Below, one piece after another: positions 47,343-54,490 of a stretch of 64,000 bases of DNA. The stretch is from contig JAIOYI010000001.1 in NCBI GenBank assembly GCA_021741205.1, forward strand, positions 372,001 to 436,000, in the 5' to 3' direction. The notes under the pieces were generated by a model. The model saw nothing but the letters and a program-made list of their open reading frames with translations. It was not told where the DNA came from and searched no databases. Source of the stretch: Emcibacter sp. (GTDB lineage Bacteria > Pseudomonadota > Alphaproteobacteria > Sphingomonadales > Emcibacteraceae). Position numbers and translations under genes: made by a program. How positions within the stretch are numbered: position 1 is the first letter of the stretch; every line of letters begins with the position of its first letter.

Positions 47343-48683
47343 TTACTTTTCACTCTTTTGCTGTGTATTTTTCACACTCAAAAGATTTCCAAGCTCAGGC
47401 AAATAACGTGGGCCTTTTAGTTCAGGCATATCCCGACGATTCATCCGAATAATAGCAAAATGCATCCAAGTCAGGGCAATGCCGGTTAATATGGTCAGAA
47501 GCATAAAACAACTTGTCCAAACACCAATCATATCATTCATAATGCCAAAGGTGATGGGTAAGAAGAAACCACCCAATCCCCCGATCAAACCAACAACACC
47601 ACCCACAGAGCCCACATGGCCTGGATAATAAACGGGAATATGTTTATAAACTGCGGCCTTACCAAGCGACATGAAGAAGCCCAGAATAATGGTCAGAGAT
47701 ACAAACAACCAAAGCGGGATCGTCATGTTAAATTCGATGGGACCTTCTATTCCTGCAACCGTATAATTGGTTGAGGGATAAGACATGACAAAACAACAGG
47801 CAACACAAACACCAAATGTCCAATACATCACCCGTCTTGCACCAATAATATCTGATAGCCACCCTCCCAATGCCCGAAAAATACTTCCGGGAAGGGCATA
47901 GGCTGCCGCAAGCATACCCGCCGTTTTTAAGTCTAGCCCATAGGCTCCCACATAATAACGGGGAAGCCAGAGAGCCAGCGCCACAAAGCCACCAAATACA
48001 AAGAAATAATAAAGAGAAAACCGCCAAACCTGTATATTTTTTAAAGGTTCCATCTGTTCGATAAAAGAGGCGTGCTTTACCCCCTTTTCACGACGATCAC
48101 GCAGGGCAGGATCATCCTTGGTAAAGAGAAAAAACAGTGCGGCGGTAATCAACATAACAGCAGAATATATTCCGACAACACCTTGCCATTGTCCATCCAT
48201 CATAATAAGCAAAAAGGGCGCGCCAAAGTTCGTAACCGCAGCACCAACATTTCCCATACCAAATATGCCAAGAGCCGTTCCTTGGCGTTCTTTGGGATAC
48301 CATGTGGAAACATAGGTAATACCTACCGCAAAGCTTCCCCCCGCAAGACCAACACCCAATGCCGCCACAAGAAACATGAGATAGGTAGAAACCTGCGTTA
48401 ACAAAAATGCGGCAATGGCGGTCACAACCATTTGAAAGGTATAAATAATCCGACCACCGTATTGATCCGCCCATACGCCTAAAAATATACGACTCAAGGA
48501 ACCCGTCAGAATTGGTGTGGCCACCAAAATACCAAACTGTGTGTCTGATAGACCAAGCTGCGTTTTGATTTTAATACCAATGATGGAAAATATTGTCCAA
48601 ACTGCAAAACATACCGTAAAGGCCAGAGTACTCGCCACCAAAGCCTGTTTTTGCTCACCCCCTGTTACATTCGTAAGACTCAT
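47343..48683 (-). CDS. NarK1-type nitrate/proton symporter (MFS)
   Basis: 446 residues, 12 membrane helices. FAVWTIFSIIGIKIKTQLGLSD (in part), GLAGGSFAVGITYVSTWYP (first nitrate signature) and GLIGGLGGFFLPITFG (second) mark the NarK1 branch, thought to import nitrate with protons at the start of nitrate respiration. AAAGGA lies seven bases from the ATG. It is first in the nar operon, 108 bases from an FNR-like box and divergent from the NIT-CRP regulator. Confidence 0.93.
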   Translation of the reverse strand: MSLTNVTGGEQKQALVASTLAFTVCFAVWTIFSIIGIKIKTQLGLSDTQFGILVATPILTGSLSRIFLGVWADQYGGRIIYTFQMVVTAIAAFLLTQVSTYLMFLVAALGVGLAGGSFAVGITYVSTWYPKERQGTALGIFGMGNVGAAVTNFGAPFLLIMMDGQWQGVVGIYSAVMLITAALFFLFTKDDPALRDRREKGVKHASFIEQMEPLKNIQVWRFSLYYFFVFGGFVALALWLPRYYVGAYGLDLKTAGMLAAAYALPGSIFRALGGWLSDIIGARRVMYWTFGVCVACCFVMSYPSTNYTVAGIEGPIEFNMTIPLWLFVSLTIILGFFMSLGKAAVYKHIPVYYPGHVGSVGGVVGLIGGLGGFFLPITFGIMNDMIGVWTSCFMLLTILTGIALTWMHFAIIRMNRRDMPELKGPRYLPELGNLLSVKNTQQKSEK

Positions 48684-48790
48684 ACCTAAATCCTTTATTA
48701 ATCTATAAAAACGACTGCATTCTATAAATTTAGACGCAAAATTCGCCTAATGAATATGGAAAAAGCTAGAGGAGATTTAAGGATTTCACT

Positions 48791-48804
48791 TTGACTTTGA
48801 TCAA
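48791..48804. promoter_or_regulatory. FNR-type box between narK1 and the NIT-CRP regulator
   Basis: TTGACTTTGATCAA, i.e. TTGAC-N4-ATCAA. Being near-palindromic it could serve either direction. At the -41.5 geometry the matching -10 positions read TAGCTT toward narK1 and AATACT toward the regulator, both weak, so the served promoter is uncertain; narK1-narGHJI is the more likely target. Confidence 0.75.
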
Positions 48805-48934
48805 TTAATTAATAATATGTTAGAAAAATACTTCTTTTTATTTTTTATTTCATATTCGCATATTAGAAAACTTGTAACTTTACAGAAACCCGCCTAATAT
48901 CAAATTGGGTATTATTAAAGAATTATAATATATA

Positions 48935-50518
48935 ATGAATGACAATCTTATTTACTTAAGTGATGCTTTGCATGAAATGCAAAATGAACGAGGATGTGCT
49001 GTTCTCTTTACCAGCAGCCAAGGCAAAATCTTTGAAAAAGAATTGCATGGCTCTTTTGAAAAATCGATCGCAACAACCAATAAAATTCGTCAAGAACTCA
49101 AAAAATGGCATAATTCAAATATCTTCGATGATGAATTTCTTCATAAAATAGAGTTTGTTCTTGATAATTCCGACGTGGTTAATGACCGTCGCAAAAGAAT
49201 TTTTAATCTTGAATTCACCGCCACAGAAATTATTAACGGATATAGCCATCAAGTCATAAGCCCTCTGATGGATGTTATTGTTATGGCGGCTCTTTTTAAT
49301 AAAAAAAATGACCCTGCAAAGGTCAGTGCCTTTTCATACTTCTTACAGCTCAAAGAAAAGTTTGGCCGAGAAAGAGCCTTGGGTGTTCGTGGCTTGATCA
49401 CAAATTCTTTTAATGACAGAGAATTCATTGACCGCTTTAACTTTCTTCTTTCTGAACAGAAAAGCTTTAAACGCACCTTTCTTGCCATGGCAGATGAAAA
49501 ACAAAAAAAAATCTATGAAACGATTATGCGGGGTCATGCTATTGATAAGATAACGCATGTCCATAACGGATTAAAACGCGGGGAAAAAAACGCCTTTCTC
49601 AATATTAATGCCGTTGAATGGTTTGAGCTTACTACTGACCAAATGGGGTTAATGAAAAAAGTAGAAGAGAAGCTCATGGAAAATCTTCTAAAATCAGATA
49701 TCCCTGAGAATGTGCAATCGCAACCCTCTATTATTAGTACAAGCCGAAACTTAGAAGGTATCACAACAGAGCAGAGAAATTTTATTGAGGATCTGCCGTT
49801 TTTTATTAACCTGCCAGAAGATATCACCTCTGGTCTATTACAATTTGCCCAAGTGAGAGAATATAAAAAAGGCAAACTTCTCTTTTTAGAAGGTGAGGTT
49901 TCCACAAGACTTTATATTATTCTTAGTGGCTGGGTAAAATTATTCAAAGGCACATCAAACGGCGATGAAACCGTACTGCAAATGCTCACTGGTGGAGATA
50001 TGATTGCAGAGTCTGCTGTGTTTTTAAATGCCAACTATCATGTTAGTGCACAAATCGCCAAAAATTCTATTATCCTGACCTTACCCGCCCCAATCATTCG
50101 CGAAAAAATAAAAGAACATAACGCCCTTGCCCTCAGGGTATTGGAAGGCATATCAAAACATTCCCATAATCTTATTCAGGAATTCGAAAATATCCGGCTT
50201 AAACCCGCCACAGAACGTGTCGGTTGGTTTTTGTTAAAATTATTACTTGAACAAGGCAAGGTACCAGACCTTATTGAACTCCCTTACGACAAATCCCTTA
50301 TTGCCTCCTATCTGGATATGAAACCTGAAACATTCTCACGCACCTTAAAGAGATTTAAAGATAGAGGATTCGAAATCAACAAAAATTCTGTTATTATACC
50401 AGAGATCGGTGCTCTATGTGGGTTTTGTGATCATGATCTGGCCTCTGGCTGTCATAAACACGGCACGCCCGAATGTCCTAATCCTGATTGCAGTCGAGAT
50501 GGTATCATTGATTTCTAA
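48935..50518 (+). CDS. NIT-domain / CRP-FNR fusion transcription regulator with cysteine-rich tail
   Basis: 527 residues in three parts. Residues ~5-240 are all-helical and resemble the NIT nitrate/nitrite-sensing domain: LHEMQNERGCAVLFTSSQG at the start and LKEKFGRERALGVRGLITN later reproduce the family's two conserved arginine motifs. Residues ~287-400 are a cyclic-nucleotide-type beta roll (KKGKLLFLEGEVSTRLYIIL) and ~425-490 a Crp helix-turn-helix with ETFSRTLKRF (Glu465, Ser468, Arg469), the FNR/Dnr recognition pattern. The tail holds Cys495, 498, 506, 514, 519. No FNR N-terminal cluster is seen. Divergent from narK1, upstream of moaA: a likely nitrate-responsive activator. No Shine-Dalgarno; TATAAT ends six bases before the ATG. 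Confidence 0.85.
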   Translation: MNDNLIYLSDALHEMQNERGCAVLFTSSQGKIFEKELHGSFEKSIATTNKIRQELKKWHNSNIFDDEFLHKIEFVLDNSDVVNDRRKRIFNLEFTATEIINGYSHQVISPLMDVIVMAALFNKKNDPAKVSAFSYFLQLKEKFGRERALGVRGLITNSFNDREFIDRFNFLLSEQKSFKRTFLAMADEKQKKIYETIMRGHAIDKITHVHNGLKRGEKNAFLNINAVEWFELTTDQMGLMKKVEEKLMENLLKSDIPENVQSQPSIISTSRNLEGITTEQRNFIEDLPFFINLPEDITSGLLQFAQVREYKKGKLLFLEGEVSTRLYIILSGWVKLFKGTSNGDETVLQMLTGGDMIAESAVFLNANYHVSAQIAKNSIILTLPAPIIREKIKEHNALALRVLEGISKHSHNLIQEFENIRLKPATERVGWFLLKLLLEQGKVPDLIELPYDKSLIASYLDMKPETFSRTLKRFKDRGFEINKNSVIIPEIGALCGFCDHDLASGCHKHGTPECPNPDCSRDGIIDF

Positions 50519-50521
50519 TTA

Positions 50522-50567
50522 TTGATCCATATCAACGCTAGTATTCTTTTTATAACTTATGTATAAT
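50522..50567 (+). promoter_or_regulatory. FNR-type box and promoter of moaA
   Basis: TTGATCCATATCAA at 50522-50535 is a perfect TTGAT-N4-ATCAA site. Two -10 candidates overlap: TATGTA at 50558 (exact -41.5 geometry) and the consensus TATAAT at 50562 (four bases further). It lies four bases after the regulator's stop codon. Confidence 0.85.
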
Positions 50568-50580
50568 CTCAAGTGTTGGG

Positions 50581-50600
50581 CATTATCCTATAGGGTGATG
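50581..50600 (+). repeat. Hairpin at the 5' end of the moaA leader
   Basis: CATTATCC / GGGTGATG, an 8-pair stem with two G-U pairs and loop TATA, directly before the Moco riboswitch. No T run follows, so it is not a typical terminator; it may be a 5' stem of the riboswitch transcript. Confidence 0.5.
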
Positions 50601-50601
50601 T

Positions 50602-50719
50602 CTTACTCCGAAGCCCTCGAACCTAAGACTCTTCTGGGTTATGGTTCGTTGGCCGCAGACTGAAAATGTTTGCCGGGTCATGGTGTAAACACTTTGGCCT
50701 CCCGCAATTGGAAAGGAGA
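50602..50719 (+). promoter_or_regulatory. Moco (molybdenum cofactor) riboswitch upstream of moaA
   Basis: The leader matches the Moco RNA motif as I know it: GGCC-GCAGAC-TGAAAAT-GTTTGC-CGGG at 50651-50677, then a GTGT-AA-ACAC hairpin (50683-50692), GGCCTCCCG pairing back with CGGG (50701-50704 with 50674-50677), and GGAAAGGAG. The AAGGAG ribosome site (50713-50718) can pair with CTCC upstream (50606-50609 or in GGCCTCCCG), suggesting that bound cofactor lowers translation of moaA. Confidence 0.85.
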
Positions 50720-50725
50720 ATATAA

Positions 50726-51718
50726 GTGAATAAAGAACCAATTAAATTGGTTGATAATTTTGATAGGACATTTCCCTATCTGCGACTGTCGGTCACAGAC
50801 GTCTGTAATTTTCGTTGTGAATACTGTCTGCCCGACGGATATCAATGCGCTGAAAAACCAAAATTCCTTACCCTTATGGAGATAAAGCGTCTTGTCACGG
50901 CCTTTGCTGAGCTTGGTGTATGGAAAATCCGTCTTACTGGCGGGGAGCCCAGCCTGCGCAGGGACTTTACCGAAATTATTGATCTTATTGCTAAAACAGA
51001 CGGCATAAAAAATACCGCCCTAACCACCAATGGTTATCGTCTCAAAACAGACGCTCAGAAATGGTTTGATGCGGGTATGCGTAATATCAACGTAAGTATT
51101 GACAGCCTCAATAAGGAAGTCTTTCATAAAATCACAGGTCATAATAAATTAGAAACGGTCTTAGAGGGCGTCGAAAAATCTCTTCAAATTGGCTATGATT
51201 CTGTGAAAATTAATGTGGTTCTTCTGAAAGATATTAATGATAATGCACTCACCGATTATATCAATTATATCAAAGATAGGCCGATTACTGTGCGCTTTAT
51301 TGAATTGATGCAAACGGGTGATAATCTCTATTATTTCAAGCGCCGCCATCTCAGCGCAGACATTATCCGCACAAAACTTCTGGCACAGGGTTGGATCGAA
51401 AATATTCGCTCTCACGGAGCGGGGCCTGCAATAAATTATACCCACCCTGATATTATGGGGTCTATTGGTCTTATTGCTCCTTATTCCAAAGATTTTTGCC
51501 AAAATTGTAACCGTCTACGCCTGACGGCTGTGGGCGATCTTCGGCTATGTCTTTTTGGTGATTTTGGTGTTCCTCTTAGGGATCTGTTGCAAAATGACGA
51601 TCAAAAAGAGGCTTTGAAAAGACGGATCATGAAACAGTTGGATTATAAAAAATCTTCCCATTTCCTCATAGAAGGGGAAACAGGTCTTATCCCAAATCTT
51701 TCAGCAACAGGCGGTTAA
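50726..51718 (+). CDS. moaA: GTP 3',8-cyclase
   Basis: 330 residues, first enzyme of molybdopterin synthesis: a radical-SAM protein converting GTP to 3',8-cyclo-GTP. CNFRCEYCLPDG holds the SAM-binding C-x3-C-x2-C cluster, RLTGGEPSLRRD follows, and FCQNCNRLRLTAVGDLRLCLFGD gives the second, substrate-binding cluster. It ends in Gly-Gly, required for activity. The start is GTG at 50726 with AAGGAG seven bases upstream inside the riboswitch. First of moaA-moeA-small unknown gene. Confidence 0.97.
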   Translation: MNKEPIKLVDNFDRTFPYLRLSVTDVCNFRCEYCLPDGYQCAEKPKFLTLMEIKRLVTAFAELGVWKIRLTGGEPSLRRDFTEIIDLIAKTDGIKNTALTTNGYRLKTDAQKWFDAGMRNINVSIDSLNKEVFHKITGHNKLETVLEGVEKSLQIGYDSVKINVVLLKDINDNALTDYINYIKDRPITVRFIELMQTGDNLYYFKRRHLSADIIRTKLLAQGWIENIRSHGAGPAINYTHPDIMGSIGLIAPYSKDFCQNCNRLRLTAVGDLRLCLFGDFGVPLRDLLQNDDQKEALKRRIMKQLDYKKSSHFLIEGETGLIPNLSATGG

Positions 51719-51728
51719 GGTAAAATTT

Positions 51729-52997
51729 ATGCTTTCATACGACGATGCTCTGAAGATAATTTTATCAGATGCAAAGCTTCTTAATATACACCCCATCACC
51801 CTTGATAAGGCGCTTGGGCATATTGCCGCAGAAAATATCTATGCCAAGGAAAACTTGCCCCCTTTTCATAATTCGGCCATGGATGGTTTTGCGGTAAAAA
51901 GCAACGCCCTCCTCAACGCAACAAAAAACACCCCCACCCTATTAAATGTTGCAGGCTACACCATGGCGGGTGACAACCCCGCCCCACAATCGGAATATGA
52001 TAATAAGTCTGCTTGGGAAATCATGACGGGCGCCCCTGTGCCAAAGGGATATGATGCGGTCATTCCCATTGAGGACATTGTCATCCTTGAAAGCAATGAA
52101 CAGGACAGACCCACCAAAATTTCAATTGCTGTCACGGCCTTTCCTGAAAAAAATATTCGACGGGCGGGGTCTGATTTTAGTCCTGAAGATTTGCTAGTCG
52201 AAAAAGGCGATGAAATTGCCGCCCATCATATTATGGCACTTTCTGCACTGGGCCATGATCAAATTTCTGTCCTGTCCGAACCCCATGTCGCCGTTATCAG
52301 TACGGGAAAAGAATTGGTCGATGACCTAAATGAAACCTTAAAACCTGGCCAGATCCGAAATTGCAATGGGCCTTACTTATTAAATAGCTTACGGTCTTTT
52401 GGGGTTATTGCCACAAATGAAGGTACAATTTTTGATGAGGAGGAAAAGTTCAACCAGAAAATTTCCGATCTTTTATCAAAAAACTATTCCCTTATTGTAT
52501 CATCTGGAGCCGTTTCTATGGGTCGTCATGATTTTGTACCCGATGGGTTGCGGGCTCTCGGGGCAGAAATTCTTTTTCATAAGACCGCCATTCGCCCTGG
52601 AAAGCCCATATTATTTGCAAGATTTCCCAATGGAATCTATTATTTTGGCTTGCCGGGTAACCCTGTTGCGGCGGCTGTTGGGCAGCGTTTTTTTATCTAT
52701 CCCCTCCTTCGAGCTTTAAGAGGACAACCGCAGGAAAAACCCACAAAAGCTCTCTTAAGTCACGACTTTTCAAAAGAATCCGCCTTTCGTTTTTTTCAAA
52801 AAGCCGCCTATCATCATGATGAAATGGGTCATCTGAAGGTGACCATTCTGCCAGGGCAGGAGTCCTTTAAGATCAAACCAATGCTCAATCAGAATTGTTG
52901 GGCGATGATCCCAGAAAATATTTTTTCTCTTAAGGCGGGAAGTCTTGTCGATCTTTATCCCCTTATGGGTAGCGAACATAGGAGCGCCTTTTTATGA
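51729..52997 (+). CDS. moeA: Molybdopterin molybdenumtransferase
   Basis: 422 residues. MoeA inserts molybdate into adenylated molybdopterin. Conserved: LPPFHNSAMDGFAV, IMTGAPVPKGYDAVIPIED, RRAGSDF, VISTGKELV, SSGAVSMGRHDFVPDGL and GLPGNPVAAAVG. It lies 10 bases after moaA and overlaps the next gene by four bases. The other moa, mob and mog genes are not in the window. Confidence 0.96.
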   Translation: MLSYDDALKIILSDAKLLNIHPITLDKALGHIAAENIYAKENLPPFHNSAMDGFAVKSNALLNATKNTPTLLNVAGYTMAGDNPAPQSEYDNKSAWEIMTGAPVPKGYDAVIPIEDIVILESNEQDRPTKISIAVTAFPEKNIRRAGSDFSPEDLLVEKGDEIAAHHIMALSALGHDQISVLSEPHVAVISTGKELVDDLNETLKPGQIRNCNGPYLLNSLRSFGVIATNEGTIFDEEEKFNQKISDLLSKNYSLIVSSGAVSMGRHDFVPDGLRALGAEILFHKTAIRPGKPILFARFPNGIYYFGLPGNPVAAAVGQRFFIYPLLRALRGQPQEKPTKALLSHDFSKESAFRFFQKAAYHHDEMGHLKVTILPGQESFKIKPMLNQNCWAMIPENIFSLKAGSLVDLYPLMGSEHRSAFL

Positions 52998-53335
52998 AAC
53001 TTCGCCTTGACCCCAATTCATTGTGTTTTCGTCTCGATTTTAATGAGTTCGAACAATTATTAGAGCAAGGACAGATTCAAAATATCTTATATTTGCCCCA
53101 TAACACAGTAACCTATGACGTGATTTGCTTGCCCTTCGGATCAAAGGCCACGTTTAAGGCAAAGGATGGTCATTTCACCTTATCCCTTGCCCGAGAAATC
53201 CTTGAAGATCATAAGGAAAGTCTGCCGTCGTTAAGTGGAATTATTAATGACTTTGCCACTGAACAGGGGAAAAATATTGAAGTTTCCCTTGAGATTAATC
53301 TGAAGAAAAAGCGCAAATATTCCAGCAAAGCTTAG
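52994..53335 (+). CDS. Small protein of unknown function in the moaA-moeA operon
   Basis: 113 residues beginning MKLRLDPNSLCFRLDFNEFEQ. It is predicted alpha/beta with an N-terminal strand-turn-helix and a charged Lys-rich end (KKKRKYSSKA). It resembles small bacterial proteins annotated DUF7009, but I am not certain of that match. It overlaps moeA by four bases (ATGA), so it is translated with moeA and is probably linked to molybdenum-cofactor metabolism. It overlaps the end of the convergent DUF389 gene by four bases. Confidence 0.75.
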   Translation: MKLRLDPNSLCFRLDFNEFEQLLEQGQIQNILYLPHNTVTYDVICLPFGSKATFKAKDGHFTLSLAREILEDHKESLPSLSGIINDFATEQGKNIEVSLEINLKKKRKYSSKA

Positions 53336-54393
53336 CCCCTCAAATAAATGACATATCCCAAAACGCCAAGGCTTATTATCCAGAATGCCATATAAAATAT
53401 CATGGCGTTTTTTGCTTTTTGCTTTTCATACCATGTACGAGGTTGTACGCCTTTGAAGAGAAATACAAGCTTTGCAGACAGGTTGATACAAACGATATTC
53501 ACCGCAAGCAACAAAGCAGCCCCAAGAGCCAAATCATAACGGCCCGCCCCAAACATAATACCCGCCGTGGCCCCCGGAGGCAGCAAGGCAACCGCCACCA
53601 TAACCCCAACCAAAACGCTTGAAATACCGCTGGCCAAGGACAGCACCGCCGCCGCACCAGAGGCCAAGGCAAGCGCAATACTGTCAAATCCCACAATCGT
53701 TCGGGACAAGAGTTCTGGGCTATTGAGATCACTGGGCCAAAATGTTGCCCAAATAAAACCAAGCCCTATGCTTAGTAAAAGGGCGATCAAAAAGCCAATG
53801 ATCATGGTTCTTAACGCATTAACCATCAAATCCAAATCCCCGAGCGCCGTAGAAAGCGCGAGAGCAAGGTTAGGTCCTAACAATGGTGCAATAACCATGG
53901 CCCCAATAACAACCGCCACATTATTTTCAATCATGCCGATGCCCGCAACAATGGTGGAAAAAATAACCAGCAATATAAAACTGGTGCTGAGCTCTGCCCC
54001 ACGGGACACATCCGCATAAAGCTCGTCTCGGCTAATGCCGACAAAGGCTTTTGGTGTTTTGGGTGTTGTTTTTTGAGATTCTGATTTGCTGCCGACCTGT
54101 TCATCGGGTGTTCTATCACTGGTCGCTGATATTTCACCCTTGGTCTTAGCATAAGCTTTTGGCAGGATAGCCTCTACGGGTTGAATAACGATGCGGATAA
54201 TCTGATTTTTGAGGAAAACTTCCTGCAGGCGATCTGTGACCAACTGGGTGTCTTGGGTGCGCACCAACATCGCATAACTCAATCCCTCGGGACCCACGGG
54301 CCAAGTATCAACCGTGTCCTTGATCAATCGAACCTTCTGGGCTAGGTCACCCGCCCCACGTCTCACATGTATCAATATTATTCTGTGACTCAT
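53332..54393 (-). CDS. DUF389 family membrane protein
   Basis: About 353 residues from ATG 54393 (MSHRIILIHVRRGAGDLAQK), preceded by AAGGGAA. The N-terminal ~85 residues form a small cytoplasmic domain, a hydrophilic linker follows, then about six membrane helices with the family signatures VSRGAELSTSFILLVIFSTIVAGIG (in part) and VVIGAMVIAPLLGPNLALA. DUF389 (TIGR00341-type) proteins are widespread and of unknown function. The in-frame extension upstream has no ribosome site and is dropped. Divergent from the FAD dehydrogenase gene. Confidence 0.88.
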   Translation of the reverse strand: MSHRIILIHVRRGAGDLAQKVRLIKDTVDTWPVGPEGLSYAMLVRTQDTQLVTDRLQEVFLKNQIIRIVIQPVEAILPKAYAKTKGEISATSDRTPDEQVGSKSESQKTTPKTPKAFVGISRDELYADVSRGAELSTSFILLVIFSTIVAGIGMIENNVAVVIGAMVIAPLLGPNLALALSTALGDLDLMVNALRTMIIGFLIALLLSIGLGFIWATFWPSDLNSPELLSRTIVGFDSIALALASGAAAVLSLASGISSVLVGVMVAVALLPPGATAGIMFGAGRYDLALGAALLLAVNIVCINLSAKLVFLFKGVQPRTWYEKQKAKNAMIFYMAFWIISLGVLGYVIYLRG

Positions 54394-54490
54394 TTTTTCC
54401 CTTTTTTTGTTTATACCAAATGAAATACAGTCTAGCATTACATTTCTTGTGATATAAAATATTTTAAAAAAATTAATATGTGGTGTGGCC

